A stretch of 64,000 bases of DNA from Lingula anatina. Taxonomy: Eukaryota > Brachiopoda > Lingulata > Lingulida > Lingulidae. Below, piece by piece: positions 12,795 to 24,482 of this stretch (position 1 is the first letter of the stretch; each line of letters starts with the position of its first letter). The stretch is taken from the NCBI RefSeq assembly GCF_001039355.2, contig NW_019775618.1, positions 76,908 through 140,907 on the forward strand, read 5' to 3'. The notes below the pieces were generated by a model. That model did not search any database. It was not told where the DNA came from and saw only the letters and a program-made list of their open reading frames with translations. The position numbers were made by a program, and so were the translations under genes.

Positions 12795-12875
12795 CAGGGG
12801 CGGATCCAGAGATTATTTCTGAGTCTTCCAAATTATTTTTGTTGATCAATCCTCCATTTTTGAACTACATTTGAT
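12795..12875 (+). mobile_element. Fragment of hAT-like MITE
   Basis: Begins CAGGGGCGGATCCAGAG and continues with CTTCCAAATTATTTTTGTTG and CAATCCTCCATTTTTGA. The same text is present at 62188-62290, where a candidate right end is also visible, and at 20605 in the other haplotype block. CAGnGGCG ends are typical of hAT-superfamily termini. Only the left part is recognisable here. Confidence 0.45.
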
Positions 12876-13503
12876 AATAACTTGAACTACATTTGAAAAG
12901 TATTTTAAATTTCTGATGGAAGAGACAACATGCATTTCTTCTAAAACTACTATCTATCTCTTTTTGTGTTATTATACTCCATAAATAAGGATCAAATGTT
13001 TCTGGATCCATATAAAATATTTGTCTGCAAATTATTAACTTCCATGCATCTAAAGCAAGAACATTGGAATTTAGCCAAATTGTCAATTAATATTTGTGTG
13101 TACAGAAATGCCTTGATTATTGGAAATTTTTCATTTTCCTGAACCCAAGACCAAGCTTGGTTGCTGTAAGGACAAAAGGCCTAAGATATCATATCAGTCT
13201 TCTGATGTTTACTTTCCTCTAAGGAAAGACCATGTTAATAATGAATGTTTGCAAAGCAGGGAATTACATCTTGTCTGGGCAGATAAAGTGCTTTGTAAAA
13301 ATGAACATTTCACTGGGTGCTGGAAAGATGCCAATTCCAATGTTTTGCCACTTGTTGGCAGACTCCAGTGAAAAGTGATACACAAATTTTCCCCCTGCAC
13401 CTGGCCTGCAGTCATCTTTTTGTGGTCTAAAATGTCTGCTCATTCCATAGAAACAGATATATTATGGAGTAAATAGGGGGTGTGCTACATTAGTAACCTT
13501 GAG

Positions 13504-14605
13504 CTTGGACCTAAATATAGAAGGACAAGTAACGCGGCATCTTCCTTTGAAGCTATGTGCGTTCGGGTAAACATTCGCCTATTGTCTCGCATAATCTGTT
13601 TTGATAGCTCCACGGGCGTCTGAACAGCTTATTATCAAGGTAGCGCGCGCTGTGCTTCAGTGCATTTCTATTGTTTCTCTGCATTGATAACGCAATTTCT
13701 CGCAGTCCCTCGTGGTTGCTATGATACAGCATTGCCGCCATCTTGCAGTTGCGAGCACACAGGTTTCCGTCAACACGTGGAAATTTATTGAAGGGTTTTC
13801 GGCATTTTTCCCCGTTATCTCATAAAAACGGGGTGTGAAGTTTATCTTCAATACCTGCTGTCTTTCCCTGACAGTGAGGTAGTCTCTGACAGGACAGGAA
13901 TACGCACCCAACGACCGGAAATCTCCTTCCTACATGTAGCTGTGACACCCCGGAAGATCAATCAAATTTTCACAGTTAAGTTTTTCGCACGTTTTCTTAA
14001 ATGGCACGTATTCATTTGACATTAACTATTGGAAATCATGCTTACGCAGCCGCTGGAGTGTATATACTGATCTTATCACGTGCAGAAGTCACTTTGACAC
14101 TGACCAAACCCAGGTGTCAATTAAACCAGATTGCCTAGTGTCACAAACCAATCGTGAGTGTCATCGATCTGCTTGTTAAATTGTTAAAGGAGCAGCCGTG
14201 TCAGATGACATTTACTATTTAAGGTATGGGTAAGAGAAGGTTAAGTCACATAACTATTGCAAAATGTACGGGAAGGACGACTTTGTATTCTTTTTGGACG
14301 ATGATGATGCGGAATGGGCAGCAAATTTTTGAATCAAGTTTTGTTTAGTTCACTTTATTTCACTGTAACTTATGCATCCACTTGTGTGGATGAAAATGAC
14401 AATATGAATACAACTTTTGTGAATATGCTATTAATGAGGAGACATAAAAAATGAGTGTGACAAAGAGTAAAATGACAGACAGTGAACAGCAGGCCCTTCG
14501 TTATGTGGCAGGATATATATGTCAAAAATTGTCAAAAAATGTGAACTAAAGAGCTTGCAGTATGCTGCTATAATAAAAACATGGTTAAGAAAAGGCAAGC
14601 CATAT
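13504..14605. other. Sequence present in only one haplotype block; promoter-like and possible transposon remnant
   Basis: These 1.1 kb have no counterpart after the matching breakpoint in the second block. The first half is CpG-richer and contains an AAGATGGCGGC (YY1-like) motif on the minus strand near 13745 and GGAAG motifs. The second half holds a short plus-strand frame with a transposase-like peptide (14451-14549). The block ends at the N, so it may be the broken end of a transposon insertion on one allele. Confidence 0.4.
14451..14549 (+). mobile_element. Possible transposase-derived peptide fragment
   Basis: A 32-residue frame contains QQALRYVAGYICQKL. A (L/V)xYVAGYIxxKL pattern is common near the C-terminal part of some DNA-transposon proteins and their domesticated relatives; this is recalled knowledge, not a search. 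After the TAA, another frame continues with LQYAAIIKTWLRKGKPY up to the N, suggesting a frameshifted remnant. Confidence 0.3.
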
Positions 14606-14606
14606 N
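14606..14606. other. Single-N assembly join 1
   Basis: From 14610 the sequence restarts at the equivalent of 6826. Sequence immediately left of the N has no continuity with that point. Confidence 0.9.
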
Positions 14607-14609
14607 TTG

Positions 14610-17600
14610 TTTAAATTCTGCCATCATTTCTGAGCACCAACTTCCAGTTTGTGTGTGATTCAAAACTGTGCCAAGATGGTCAACAAGTGGAGAGTTTGTC
14701 AGGTGGTAAATTAGGCTATTTTATAATTTATGGCACTTTTCTGTTTAAAATGAGAAAAAAATATTACTAGTCACACAATAAGTTCAACAAGAAGGCCAAG
14801 TCGTTTGTGTACTTTTTAGTTAAAAAAAAATGTTAAAAATTTTACATGCTTTATCCCTAAATCAAGGGGTTGCTATTCAAATATAAATATAACCAAACCA
14901 AAGGACGCAATAGGTTCCAAATATATATTTCTTTACAAAAGTACAAAATTTGCATATGTATATACATTGACCATTTTCTTTCCATGAGCCACAAGTTGGC
15001 AGAAAATCTACTAAGCTCCATCAAATAAGATATGTTGATGTAAAACTGGAATGTTAGAAAAACTGCCAGATGATACCAACTGCAGGTCAGAGACAAGATA
15101 TGGCCAATATGAGATCATAATGAAAACTATTTTAAATACGCTCTGCAAACAAAATGAAGCCCTTATCCAGATATGTACACAAGGAATCTTAAATCAAATT
15201 GATAAATTATGAAATCTCTGCATCTGCTTTTGAAAGCATACCGTAATTTTTTGCACTGTAAAAATTAAGGCAGGTGCCTGCACATTCAATATTTAAAATT
15301 TATGTAAAAAGTGCCTGTAAATGGCATTAAATCTGCATTTAGTGTTCAATAAACATATTTAACATCTTGCCTTCATATTAGCTTAATAAGGCTATGCTTT
15401 CCTTTACTTCTGAACCAAACATCTAAGAAATGTTGCTAAATTTTGGGAATTTTGGAATAAACTCAGCAGATACTGGTCACACTCTGACACCTATTCAATA
15501 TTATGTACAAAGGTGAAAGTTGTAAAAACTGAAAATCCTGAAATCCTGAAAACGTTCACCCATGAATATGTAAGACCAGTTTCTTTCCAATTGAAATGGT
15601 TTCACTAACTACTATCATCAGTATCAGAACTGTGTATTTTAAATAATGAAAAATATCGTATAACAATGCACCTCTAGTAATACCACTGTCTCAAGCTTAT
15701 AATACACCACTAATATAAACTATCAGAAGCTTTATAAATTACATTATATACAGTTTATACATAATAATAAATATAAATAATATTACACAACACTGAATAT
15801 CAAAAAGACATTTATAAATAAAAAAAAATATTGAGATCAATGAATCCATTCCACAGCACCCCAAGCACCTTCATGTTACCCAGATAAATGTCTGGTCAAA
15901 TTGCAATTTAAATTTAAAAAAAAAAAATACAATTCATCAGGTTGATTGCTCTTTCCTTTTTTCACAGAGTACAGATATTTAGACTTAACAACTTCCAAAT
16001 TATAAATAAGATAACAAACTACTACTTCAACCAAACAAACCCAGAGACTCAATAAGATGCAGGGATCAAACTTAAAGGACTGTGCCATTCTACTGGTCCT
16101 ACTTTGAAATCTGCCAGAAAAAAAAGTGGATTCAAAATTGATGTTGCATGATGTTACTGTAAAGGTTAAAAGCTCTCAACAATCATTACTGCCTTTAGGC
16201 CCACATCAGTGAGTCAATGGCTTTATAAACGGAGGGTTCACCTTTTAATGTGCAAATCAGACAGTAATTTCAAAATATTTCACACTTTATTATCACTGAA
16301 TTAGTGACTTCACCCTCCACCTTGCTGTCAATGTGTTATCAACCCTAAAATTCCAGCCAAAGAGTCGGTATTTTTGCTGTCTCCTTTCATTTTCCCAGTA
16401 GGTATAATCCTAATTAAATCCAACAAGTGCTCTTTTTTAAGATCATTTCTATCATCTGAATTAGTGAAATTATCACTCCAGAAAGGCTTGACAACAATTA
16501 ATTACAACAACACAATTACCCATTTGATGATAATTTAGAGTGGGAGAGCATTTTTCTTCAGATGCAATCCTTTCACAATTCTGAGTCCTTGCATACATTA
16601 TATTACTGCTTTCTTTCATCAATCATTGGGAAACAAGGTGCAGTTGAACTGATCTTCCATGAGGACGATTCTGGCAGAAAATATTAATATCAGCATCTGT
16701 TCAGGAAGGGCTGTGTTCAGGAGAGTTTCTTAATGGCCCACTTTACCCCTAGCACGCAGGCCACACCCAGACCTACCCAGACAATCACCTTGCTGAGGAT
16801 TTTCACAGATCCATGGATAACTTTACCCTGGAAAGAAAAATCAGATGTAATAAACACATCTTTTTTTCTTTTTTTTTTTTAACAAATATTAAGACAATAT
16901 TTTTATTTTCAACTTATTTAAACACATTTTAGAGTTGAAAAGACATCTATAATTTGAAAATCAACATATATTAGAAATAAATACAATAAGATAAAAATAG
17001 CAATTTGGGGATTTACATTACAAATGCCCACAATTTTTTTTCCATCATTGGACCAAATTGAAAATAAAATTGTGAACTCCTGCAACACTAAATGCAAAGT
17101 GGAAAAATTTTTTTCTTCACAATCTGACTTGACAAGAGTGAAGTGTCTATAAGCAGCCCATTACTCACAAAATGAGCTGCAAAATGAAAGAAAAAAATTT
17201 TCTCACCCTTTTTACACACTATCAGAGTTAAAAGATCTTCAAATTGAAAATAAACATTACTATAAATTAATTCGATGAGATTTTTAAAAAGTAACTTGTG
17301 ATTTTCACACGTGTTTCACAATTTTTTTCATCAGTCAGCCAGATTTTGAAAAACAAAACTAGGTTTTTTCCGTAACAATGAACACAAAAGTAAACAAAAG
17401 TTTTTTGTTTTTCACAATCTGGCTAAGCAACATTGGTGCGTCTCCGTTACTCACCCAACCTCCATGGTGCTCCACCCACATGCAGACTTTCTCCGTGATG
17501 TAACTGACTGACCACTGGATTAGCCGCCTGAAGTAATCCACGGAGCACGCTCTCAGCGTCTTGATTGCCAGGTCCGAGCAGAAGAAAAACAGAACCAGAA

Positions 17601-20600
17601 TTCTCTCTTTGGTGATCCTCTCATCAAACAACTCCTGGAGGAGTTGAAAGAAATTTTCTTGGTCAAGGCTTGAAAATCCCACCTGTGAAAATAGACATTT
17701 CATGTAAATGTGATCAAACAGTTAGAGTGCTAAAAGTTTGTTTTTTTTTAAGTCCTTGAAAACATACTTTCAAATTAAACAATCTACCAAACCCCTCAAG
17801 TAAAAACTTTATCAATCAATTAATTTTAATTAAAACTAGTTTCCCAATGATTTTATATTATTTTCAAAATTCAATTTATTGTAAAATATTTCCATAAATT
17901 ACACATTACATTTACTAGTAAATATACTAATACGTAATCTGCAGCTATGGGGTTTAAACCAACTCTCCCTACTTCAGCCCCAGCACTGAAACGCATGGCT
18001 GGTCATGACAAATTATCAGAATTTCAGGAAACTAATCTTACAACACCCAAGGTCACATTCTACCTCTGTCATCATAAGGGCCATTGTATTTCATCTCAAA
18101 CATCCTCTGTAGGTTGTTCATTTTGTGTTAGACACATAACACGTCAATGAAGTCGAATGCCTAGATTCCCAGGCCATATTCTACATGTATATGCTAGCAA
18201 TCAATAATTCAAGGTCTGGCACAACAACGTTTTTATTATTTTTCAACTTTAGAGTTCTTTGGGTCTTTTGTATGATAGACACAATAATATAATAATAACC
18301 AGTTTTACCAGATTTTGTATTTAAAAAGAAATTAAAAAGCTTTGTATTTTTGTGGTATAAAATGCAGATACAATTTATGAATTTTGGATGTGTTCTTGTG
18401 CTTATCTTCATAACTGTGATCATGCAGACATCTGTTTTGACGAGTATTTTTTTTTTAATTCTAGAATCTGCTTACTTTTTACATTAACTAGAACATCAGC
18501 TACTAGTACACCAATAAAGAACACCTCTAAGATTTTTATCACAGAACATCTCTAGACTTTATTACAAAGCTAACACTGGACAAACACATCCCACAGACAT
18601 TATCTTTTGGGTTAATCTTATCGGACAATGTGAGTTAATCACACAAGGGGACCATGACAAGTGTCCACATCTGATAAAAGTATAAAAATAACTGCCCAGG
18701 ACAGCGACATAAATCATGCATGTTTACTGTTTTATTTCAAATGCTGATCTCATCCTACGTTTGACTATTGAATTAATTATAAAATCTGTAACTGCTATGT
18801 GTTAGGTGGACCAATGTAATTACATCATGACAATTAATGTTTTCTAAAAAATTGAAAAAATGTTTTTATTAAACAAAAACAAGTTGAAAAATTTGTACAC
18901 ATACATAGGACTTCAATACATGAGTCACGATGCATTACACAACCAAGTTTACTGAATCAGTCATTCATAAAATAAAGTTGTCAACAAGCTAGAGCATTTT
19001 TCATTGTCTGGATGGTATAATTACAGTTTAACAAGATGACTCGATATTTTTGTGCCATTAAAAAGTTTAATTTCATTTTCCATCCTTGCAGATTTATGTA
19101 TATATTCAAGACATGCAGTGCCACAAGATCATCAAGACCAGCAGCCAACAATCTCAAAGAGGGGGGGGGGGGATTTTTTATGAATAAGTGGACTTTTTAT
19201 GTCCCCATTATGACTCAACTTTAGAAATGGTACAGAACCCAAGTCAAATTTTTATTAAGAACAGACCTTTTCAGGCCAAGAGTGGTTCCTTTAACCCCCC
19301 CCCTCCCCCTGGCCTGATTATATACTTAAATTAAACATTGCACTAATGGCCAACTATCAGCAGCTTTGAGATATGTAGCTGCCTGCATTTCACCCTTTCA
19401 TCTGGAAATTACCCTTATTTCATGTCTCAACAAGTGAAAAAAAGGCTGAAAGGTTTTTCCAATATGTCACCAAGACCAATAAATGGCAAGCTATCTAATA
19501 AAAAAACACCATGATCTCTGTGTTCAATGGTAAATAAATCCCTGAACCCCATGCTTTGTCCATTTTTAACAGATAATAGTCAAGATAAACAGTTGTTCCC
19601 TTTCTGTATCAGATGAGGTGTTTTAATACCACGCTTATGTCAATATGTCATATTTAACAGTGACATAATACACCTGGCAGGCTTTGTTGTTGACACTACC
19701 TTGAGGCAAGGTGAGTCACCTTGGGAGGGACCCTCTCTGTGAAAGGGGAACCCCCTAACGAAACACTGGGCACACAACTAATCTGATAATGAACCTTAAT
19801 AATGGGGTATGCTGGTTCCAAGGTGAAACTGTCCACCACAAAAGATGAGATCATACGCCATTATAACCTGTGGGACTGAATGATGAAATACAAAAGGGGG
19901 GTCTTATCTGACAAAATTTCCCGCCGCATCAAACGATTTAAAATAGATTGCCAAATTAATAACAAAATGAACATGAAAACAAAACAAATGAAACAGAAAT
20001 GTACTGAGATCAAAAAAAGTTGCAGAGAGAGAGAGAGAGAGCATAATTCATCCATATCTAACTTTTTATGACATAAGTTTCTAAATTATATTACATTTAA
20101 AATAGCAAAATTTTGGACAACCAATTTATGACATAAGTTCCTGAGGTAGTGCTAACACTCGCCAATTTAGCCAAATGCTAAAACTGACTTAAATTGGCTA
20201 AACAAAAAGGGCTTGATTGGACTAATTTTAGTCAAATTAAAACCACTTGGATGACAGATTGACAAAAAAGTGGTGATTTGTCTAAGCGAAAAACAAACTG
20301 CTAGCGCTACCCCAGGATTAACCTTTCTGTCAAAACAGTCCAGAATTTCATGAAGTAAGAAATAAATCTTGCCTTAGAAGCCCTGTCTTTGATTTTCTCC
20401 CTCTCCTTGGGTCGGGTTCGTTCAAATTCATCTGCGATTAATCGGAGATCTTTTCCTGCGTGTGCCCAAGCTGGGTTGGTATAGCCTGTGGGATTCCTGG
20501 AAACAACAAGGAAGTTAGTCAACTTCTTCACATCCCTTCTCCAGGTAAATAATCTCATTACCAGTTCATATCATGGTTTACTAAACTTCTCTTGTCATGT

Positions 20601-21317
20601 TTTTCAGGGGCGGATCCAGAGATAATTTCTGAGTCTTCCAAATTATTTTTGTTGATCAATCCTCCATTTTTGAACTACATTTGATAATAACTTAAACTAC
20701 ATTTGAAAAGTATTTTAAATTTCTGATGGAAGAGACAACATGCATTTCTTCTAAAACTACTATCTATCTCTTTTTGTGTTATTATACTCCATAAATAAGG
20801 ATCAAATGTTTCTGGATCAATATAAAATATTTGTCTGCAAATTACTAACTTCCATGCATCTAAAGCAAGAACATTGGAATTTAGCCAAATTGTCAATTAA
20901 TATTTGTGTGTACAGAAATGCCTTGATTATTGGAAAATTTTTCATTTTCCTGAACCCAAGACCAAGCTTGGTTGCTGTAAGGACAAAAGGCCTAAGATAT
21001 TATCATATCAGTCTTCTGATGTTTACCTTTCTTTAAGGAAAGACCATGTTAATAATGAACGTTTGCAAAGCAGGGAATTACATCTTGTCTGGGCAGATAA
21101 AGTGCTTTGTAAAAATGAACATTTCACTGGGTGCTGGAAAGATGCCAATTCCAATGTTTTGCCACTTGTTGGCAGACTCCAGTGAAAAGTGATACACAAA
21201 TTTTCCCCCTGCACCTGGCCTGCAGTCATCTTTTTGTGGTCTAAAATGTCTGCTCATTCCATAGAAACAGATATATTATGGAGTAAATAGGGGGTGTGCT
21301 ACATTAGTAACCTTGAG
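14610..21317. repeat. Haplotig block 1b (copy of 6826-13503)
   Basis: Second copy of the 6.7-kb block. It continues at its right end into the intron that leads to BAX exon 1, so this is the copy connected to a complete gene. Confidence 0.85.
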
Positions 21318-23670
21318 GATTCTACGAGTAAAACACTACCAACCAAAAGTTACTCAACTTTAAAAATGTCCCTGCCAACCACAGATGTTATCAGGAAAGG
21401 TGCTGATACTATCAACTGTCAATCAAAATGCCAAATTTTGACCCAAACTCTGACAGTCCTGGTAACGGCCACTGTGGATCCACTTCTTTGGGAGAGAGAG
21501 GGGGAGGGGGAGGGGGGCAAAATAACTAAACCCAAGTTAATAAAGGGGAAAAAATAAACAATTTAGTTCAGTCTGTTGATGACATAGCATTTTATCCAAT
21601 TTGCCTGCATTTTGTCTCCTAAATCAATATGCTGGCTTCTTATTTAGTAAAATACATCATAATAAAAACCACTGAAACCTAAAAATCATTCTGCTTCAAT
21701 ATAAGCAAATAAACAGTAAGAAATTATGTTCCATAAAGTGTTTTAAAAATATTCCTATGTATCTTCATAAACTTTTCATTCCACCTTAAAAAAGAAAGTT
21801 TCTTAGCACGTGCATCATAGCAGTTTCCCCAACCAGGTGCAGCACAAGGAGGGTGCCACTGTCTGCAAACGCGACTAGAGTTACAGCTGTACCACTATAG
21901 TTACCACTACAGCCAACCCTGTGCTCAGACTGTGTTCTGGTTTATTGACAACCACCTTTTTAAACAAATATCACATATCCAGAATAGCCCAACTATGTCA
22001 AAAATTGTCACAAGAATAGATACAATATCTTATCTTCAGTTTCAGCTGAATGCTAAGATAAGCTTTTCAACTTATTCAGTTCTCTATTACTAAGTTAAGT
22101 AAATATATGTCTAATAAAATTAGACATGCCAACAGTGTGAAAACAACACCTGTTCAATCTCCTTGTCTGCTCAGTGAAGGAGGAGTTTAACCGCAAGTCA
22201 ATCGTGTAACCAAAAAAACAGTCAACCACAAATGGGAAGTGACTAAATCATCGACAGACACTTTCAACATAACTGCAGTTGTTTACAGATAAAGTCAGTT
22301 TGAGTAGTGGCTGACAACAATCAGTAATCCAATGCCCAAGTAGAACTATCACAGCCTGGAAATGACTTGGTTTGCCAGCTGAGTGGGCTATAAATAGAAT
22401 TGCCATGTGCAAGTTTTATTTTGAGACTGCTGGGTATTGAAACAACATAATTATATTAATACACCTTTTAGTTCAATTGACAATGTCTGAAACATGCATA
22501 CTTGAAGCCCAAGAGAAATGCATTTAATTGCTGAAAGTGACAGAAAAGAGGATATTCATTGCCTTATATATTTATACCTTTCTTAAGACTTGGATCAAAT
22601 GTTAAATGTCCTTAAGGAAAGGTACTGTTCATTCACTTTTAGCTAGGTGAAGAAAAAGATGTCTTCAAAACCTATATGAAAAGGGCACTTAATATATAAC
22701 TGGGCATATTAATAGCCAAAACCTGATAATTCCTAAACTGTATATTTTGACCAAAATCTAATATTCAAGTATGGTCCCTTTTATTCAATCCTAACAGGGG
22801 CACACAATCAATAAGAATAAAACAATACAAAATACAGTGAATGATTATGTCATAATAAATTTATCCAACATCTCATGGCTTGGTGCCAAAACAATCAAAC
22901 TCATAAAGGTAAAATATAAATTATATACCAACAAAACCCCTTCAGAATGTAATAATGGGTGTTTATAACAAGCAAAACTGAGGTCTTCATGGCATCCGCT
23001 CTGATCATTTTTATTTTCATCTATTTTCTCATCTTCAGTGATACAAAAAAAGTTTCCCCAGCATGTCCAGGCATGATTTCATGGTAACTGTCTCCATGCC
23101 TTCCAATATTAGAGTAAACAAAGGGGAAAACAGTACAAGTTATGATTATATATATATGAAATTACTTCTCCTGTTTAGACTAGGAAGATAAATATTAAAA
23201 GAAGAGAAATACATGCACTGCTTGCCAGCAATTATGTTGCCTCAGGAGAATGGTCGGAAATTGAGTTTTAGCGTGTTTTCTCAACTCATTCCCATTTCAA
23301 CAGTGCACTTAGGGTGAAACCAGCAAGTTCCTGATCTTACTTTAGACGATAATTTCTACAGCAGAAAAATAGCAACACCTACCCCAGAACTTCAGGTGAA
23401 AAACAATCCTGCGGTTCTTCGAGGCCCTCTTTCTGAATCTCGACTTCTGACGAAGTTTTCAAAAAGTTCTTTCCCTTCTTCGACCGTGTCGTCGCCCGGA
23501 AGGTGGACCTTGGAAACACACACTGGACAAGAAAGGGCCTGGCGGTCCAACGTATTCAAACTGTCCGATCTGTGTCTTTGCGCTAAACCCATGTCTAGAT
23601 TCAACTGAGTCTGCGACAGTCTTGTTCGAAATCTCGTTTGTTGTCTTTCTACTACTGCAGCCGCAGCCAT
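16717..23670 (-). CDS. BAX: BAX/BAK-family pro-apoptotic Bcl-2 protein
   Basis: Four exons: 23383-23670, 20373-20496, 17455-17682 and 16717-16827. Bcl-2 effector proteins of this type permeabilise the outer mitochondrial membrane during apoptosis. Exon 1 starts at ATG 23670 and holds an alpha-1-like helix (EEGKELFENFVRSR). Exon 2 holds BH3 (LRLIADEFE, with Ala where Gly is usual). Exon 3 holds alpha-3 (ENFFQLLQELF), a BH1-like region with KER in place of the usual WGR, and BH2 ending WVEHHGGW. Exon 4 is a tail anchor (VIVWVGLGVACVLGVKW, then IKKLS). Intron 2 uses a GC donor (TCTAAG|GCAAGA). Exon 1 carries one extra base: the alpha-1 frame and the frame reaching the CTGGG|GTAGGT donor differ by one, so it needs checking. 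The corrected length would be about 249 residues. BAK is the alternative name; the BH2 region resembles BAX more. Confidence 0.8.
20141..20315. mobile_element. MITE family B, copy 2 (allelic to copy 1)
   Basis: Same termini and interior as 12331-12505; it lies in intron 2 of the BAX-like gene, just beside exon 2. Confidence 0.7.
21318..23382 (-). other. Intron 1 of the BAX-like gene
   Basis: AT-rich sequence between the end of the duplicated block and exon 1. A G-rich tract lies near 21491-21516. I see no exon or recognisable repeat here. Confidence 0.5.
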
Positions 23671-24482
23671 CCTAAAAAGTCTTTGATGTATTGGTTTAAT
23701 GATATTCGTGAATTCGTATGCTGTTCTTTCCCCTGTAGTGCCACTGTCACGTCACGTTATTTCACCTCATACGCTCGCCAGGTGTTTGCGTTAATGCCGA
23801 CTGATCATGCCTTTTTGTCCCTTCTCAGACACTCACTTAATATTTATGAGTCACTTACGCGACGCGCGCCGACTCTTCACTTTCACATACTAAAACTGTT
23901 TGAGCACGCGCCAGATGACATTTAACCCGGAAGTATGAATGTAGTTTAATGTTAAATTTTAACCAATCAAAAACCGCTGTTTATTTTCTTCGGAGTTGTC
24001 AGTCTTCGCTTCACTAGCCGATTGCACGGGGCCGAACTTTTGTGTGGTGTGAAGGTTTGTAGAATGTTTGCTGAGCATCAGAGAGCAAATGTAGATTTGT
24101 GTTTCGGCTGATGCAAACATATAACTGTTTTCCTTCTAATCGACTGATGCAATTTGCTCTACAGTGCATACTTACACATTTTGGATACCAGTAACAGACG
24201 ACGGCATTCTTTCACAATCACAACTCCCAATTGTTAATTTCTGATACACTAACAGCCCCAGCTCTGCAGTTTTGTTAAATTTACTGAAATAGTAATTTCA
24301 TCTCGATTGCATCCATAATAGCTCTATTTTGTGTTTGTTTTGTACATATAATATGTTAAGAGAGAGCTGGTTTACAGTTATCAGTGGACATGGCGTTGGA
24401 TGCTATACATATTTTATGAACAATGGAAATATTGTATGCATAAAGAACACCGAATGATATTTCCAGTGATGATCTAGCTGTC
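23671..24482. promoter_or_regulatory. Shared promoter between BAX-like and PWWP3A-like genes
   Basis: The two start codons face away from each other across about 0.8 kb. This is one of the few CpG-containing stretches of the region. Visible motifs are an AP-1-type TGAGTCA at 23847-23853, GCGACGCGCGCC just after it, an ETS-type CCGGAAGT at 23927-23934 and a CCAAT box at 23963-23967. The stretch from about 24060 to 24482 is probably the 5' UTR of the plus-strand gene, possibly with a non-coding first exon. Confidence 0.6.

Larger units (their letters stand above)
6826..13503. repeat. Haplotig block 1a (copy of 14610-21317)
   Basis: This 6.7-kb stretch matches 14610-21317 almost base for base, in the same order, with small indels and scattered substitutions. 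It includes exons 2-4 of the BAX-like gene, the same introns and the same MITE insertions. The second copy starts four bases after the single N at 14606. The sequences diverge abruptly after CCTTGAG (13503 and 21317). This is best explained as two alleles assembled separately and joined. Confidence 0.85.

Noticed and set aside
13553-13911. Two overlapping minus-strand frames starting with an AAGATGGCGGC context, considered as an alternative BAX first exon
   Set aside because: No donor in the right phase, no Bcl-2 helix, and the true exon 1 is found at 23383-23670.
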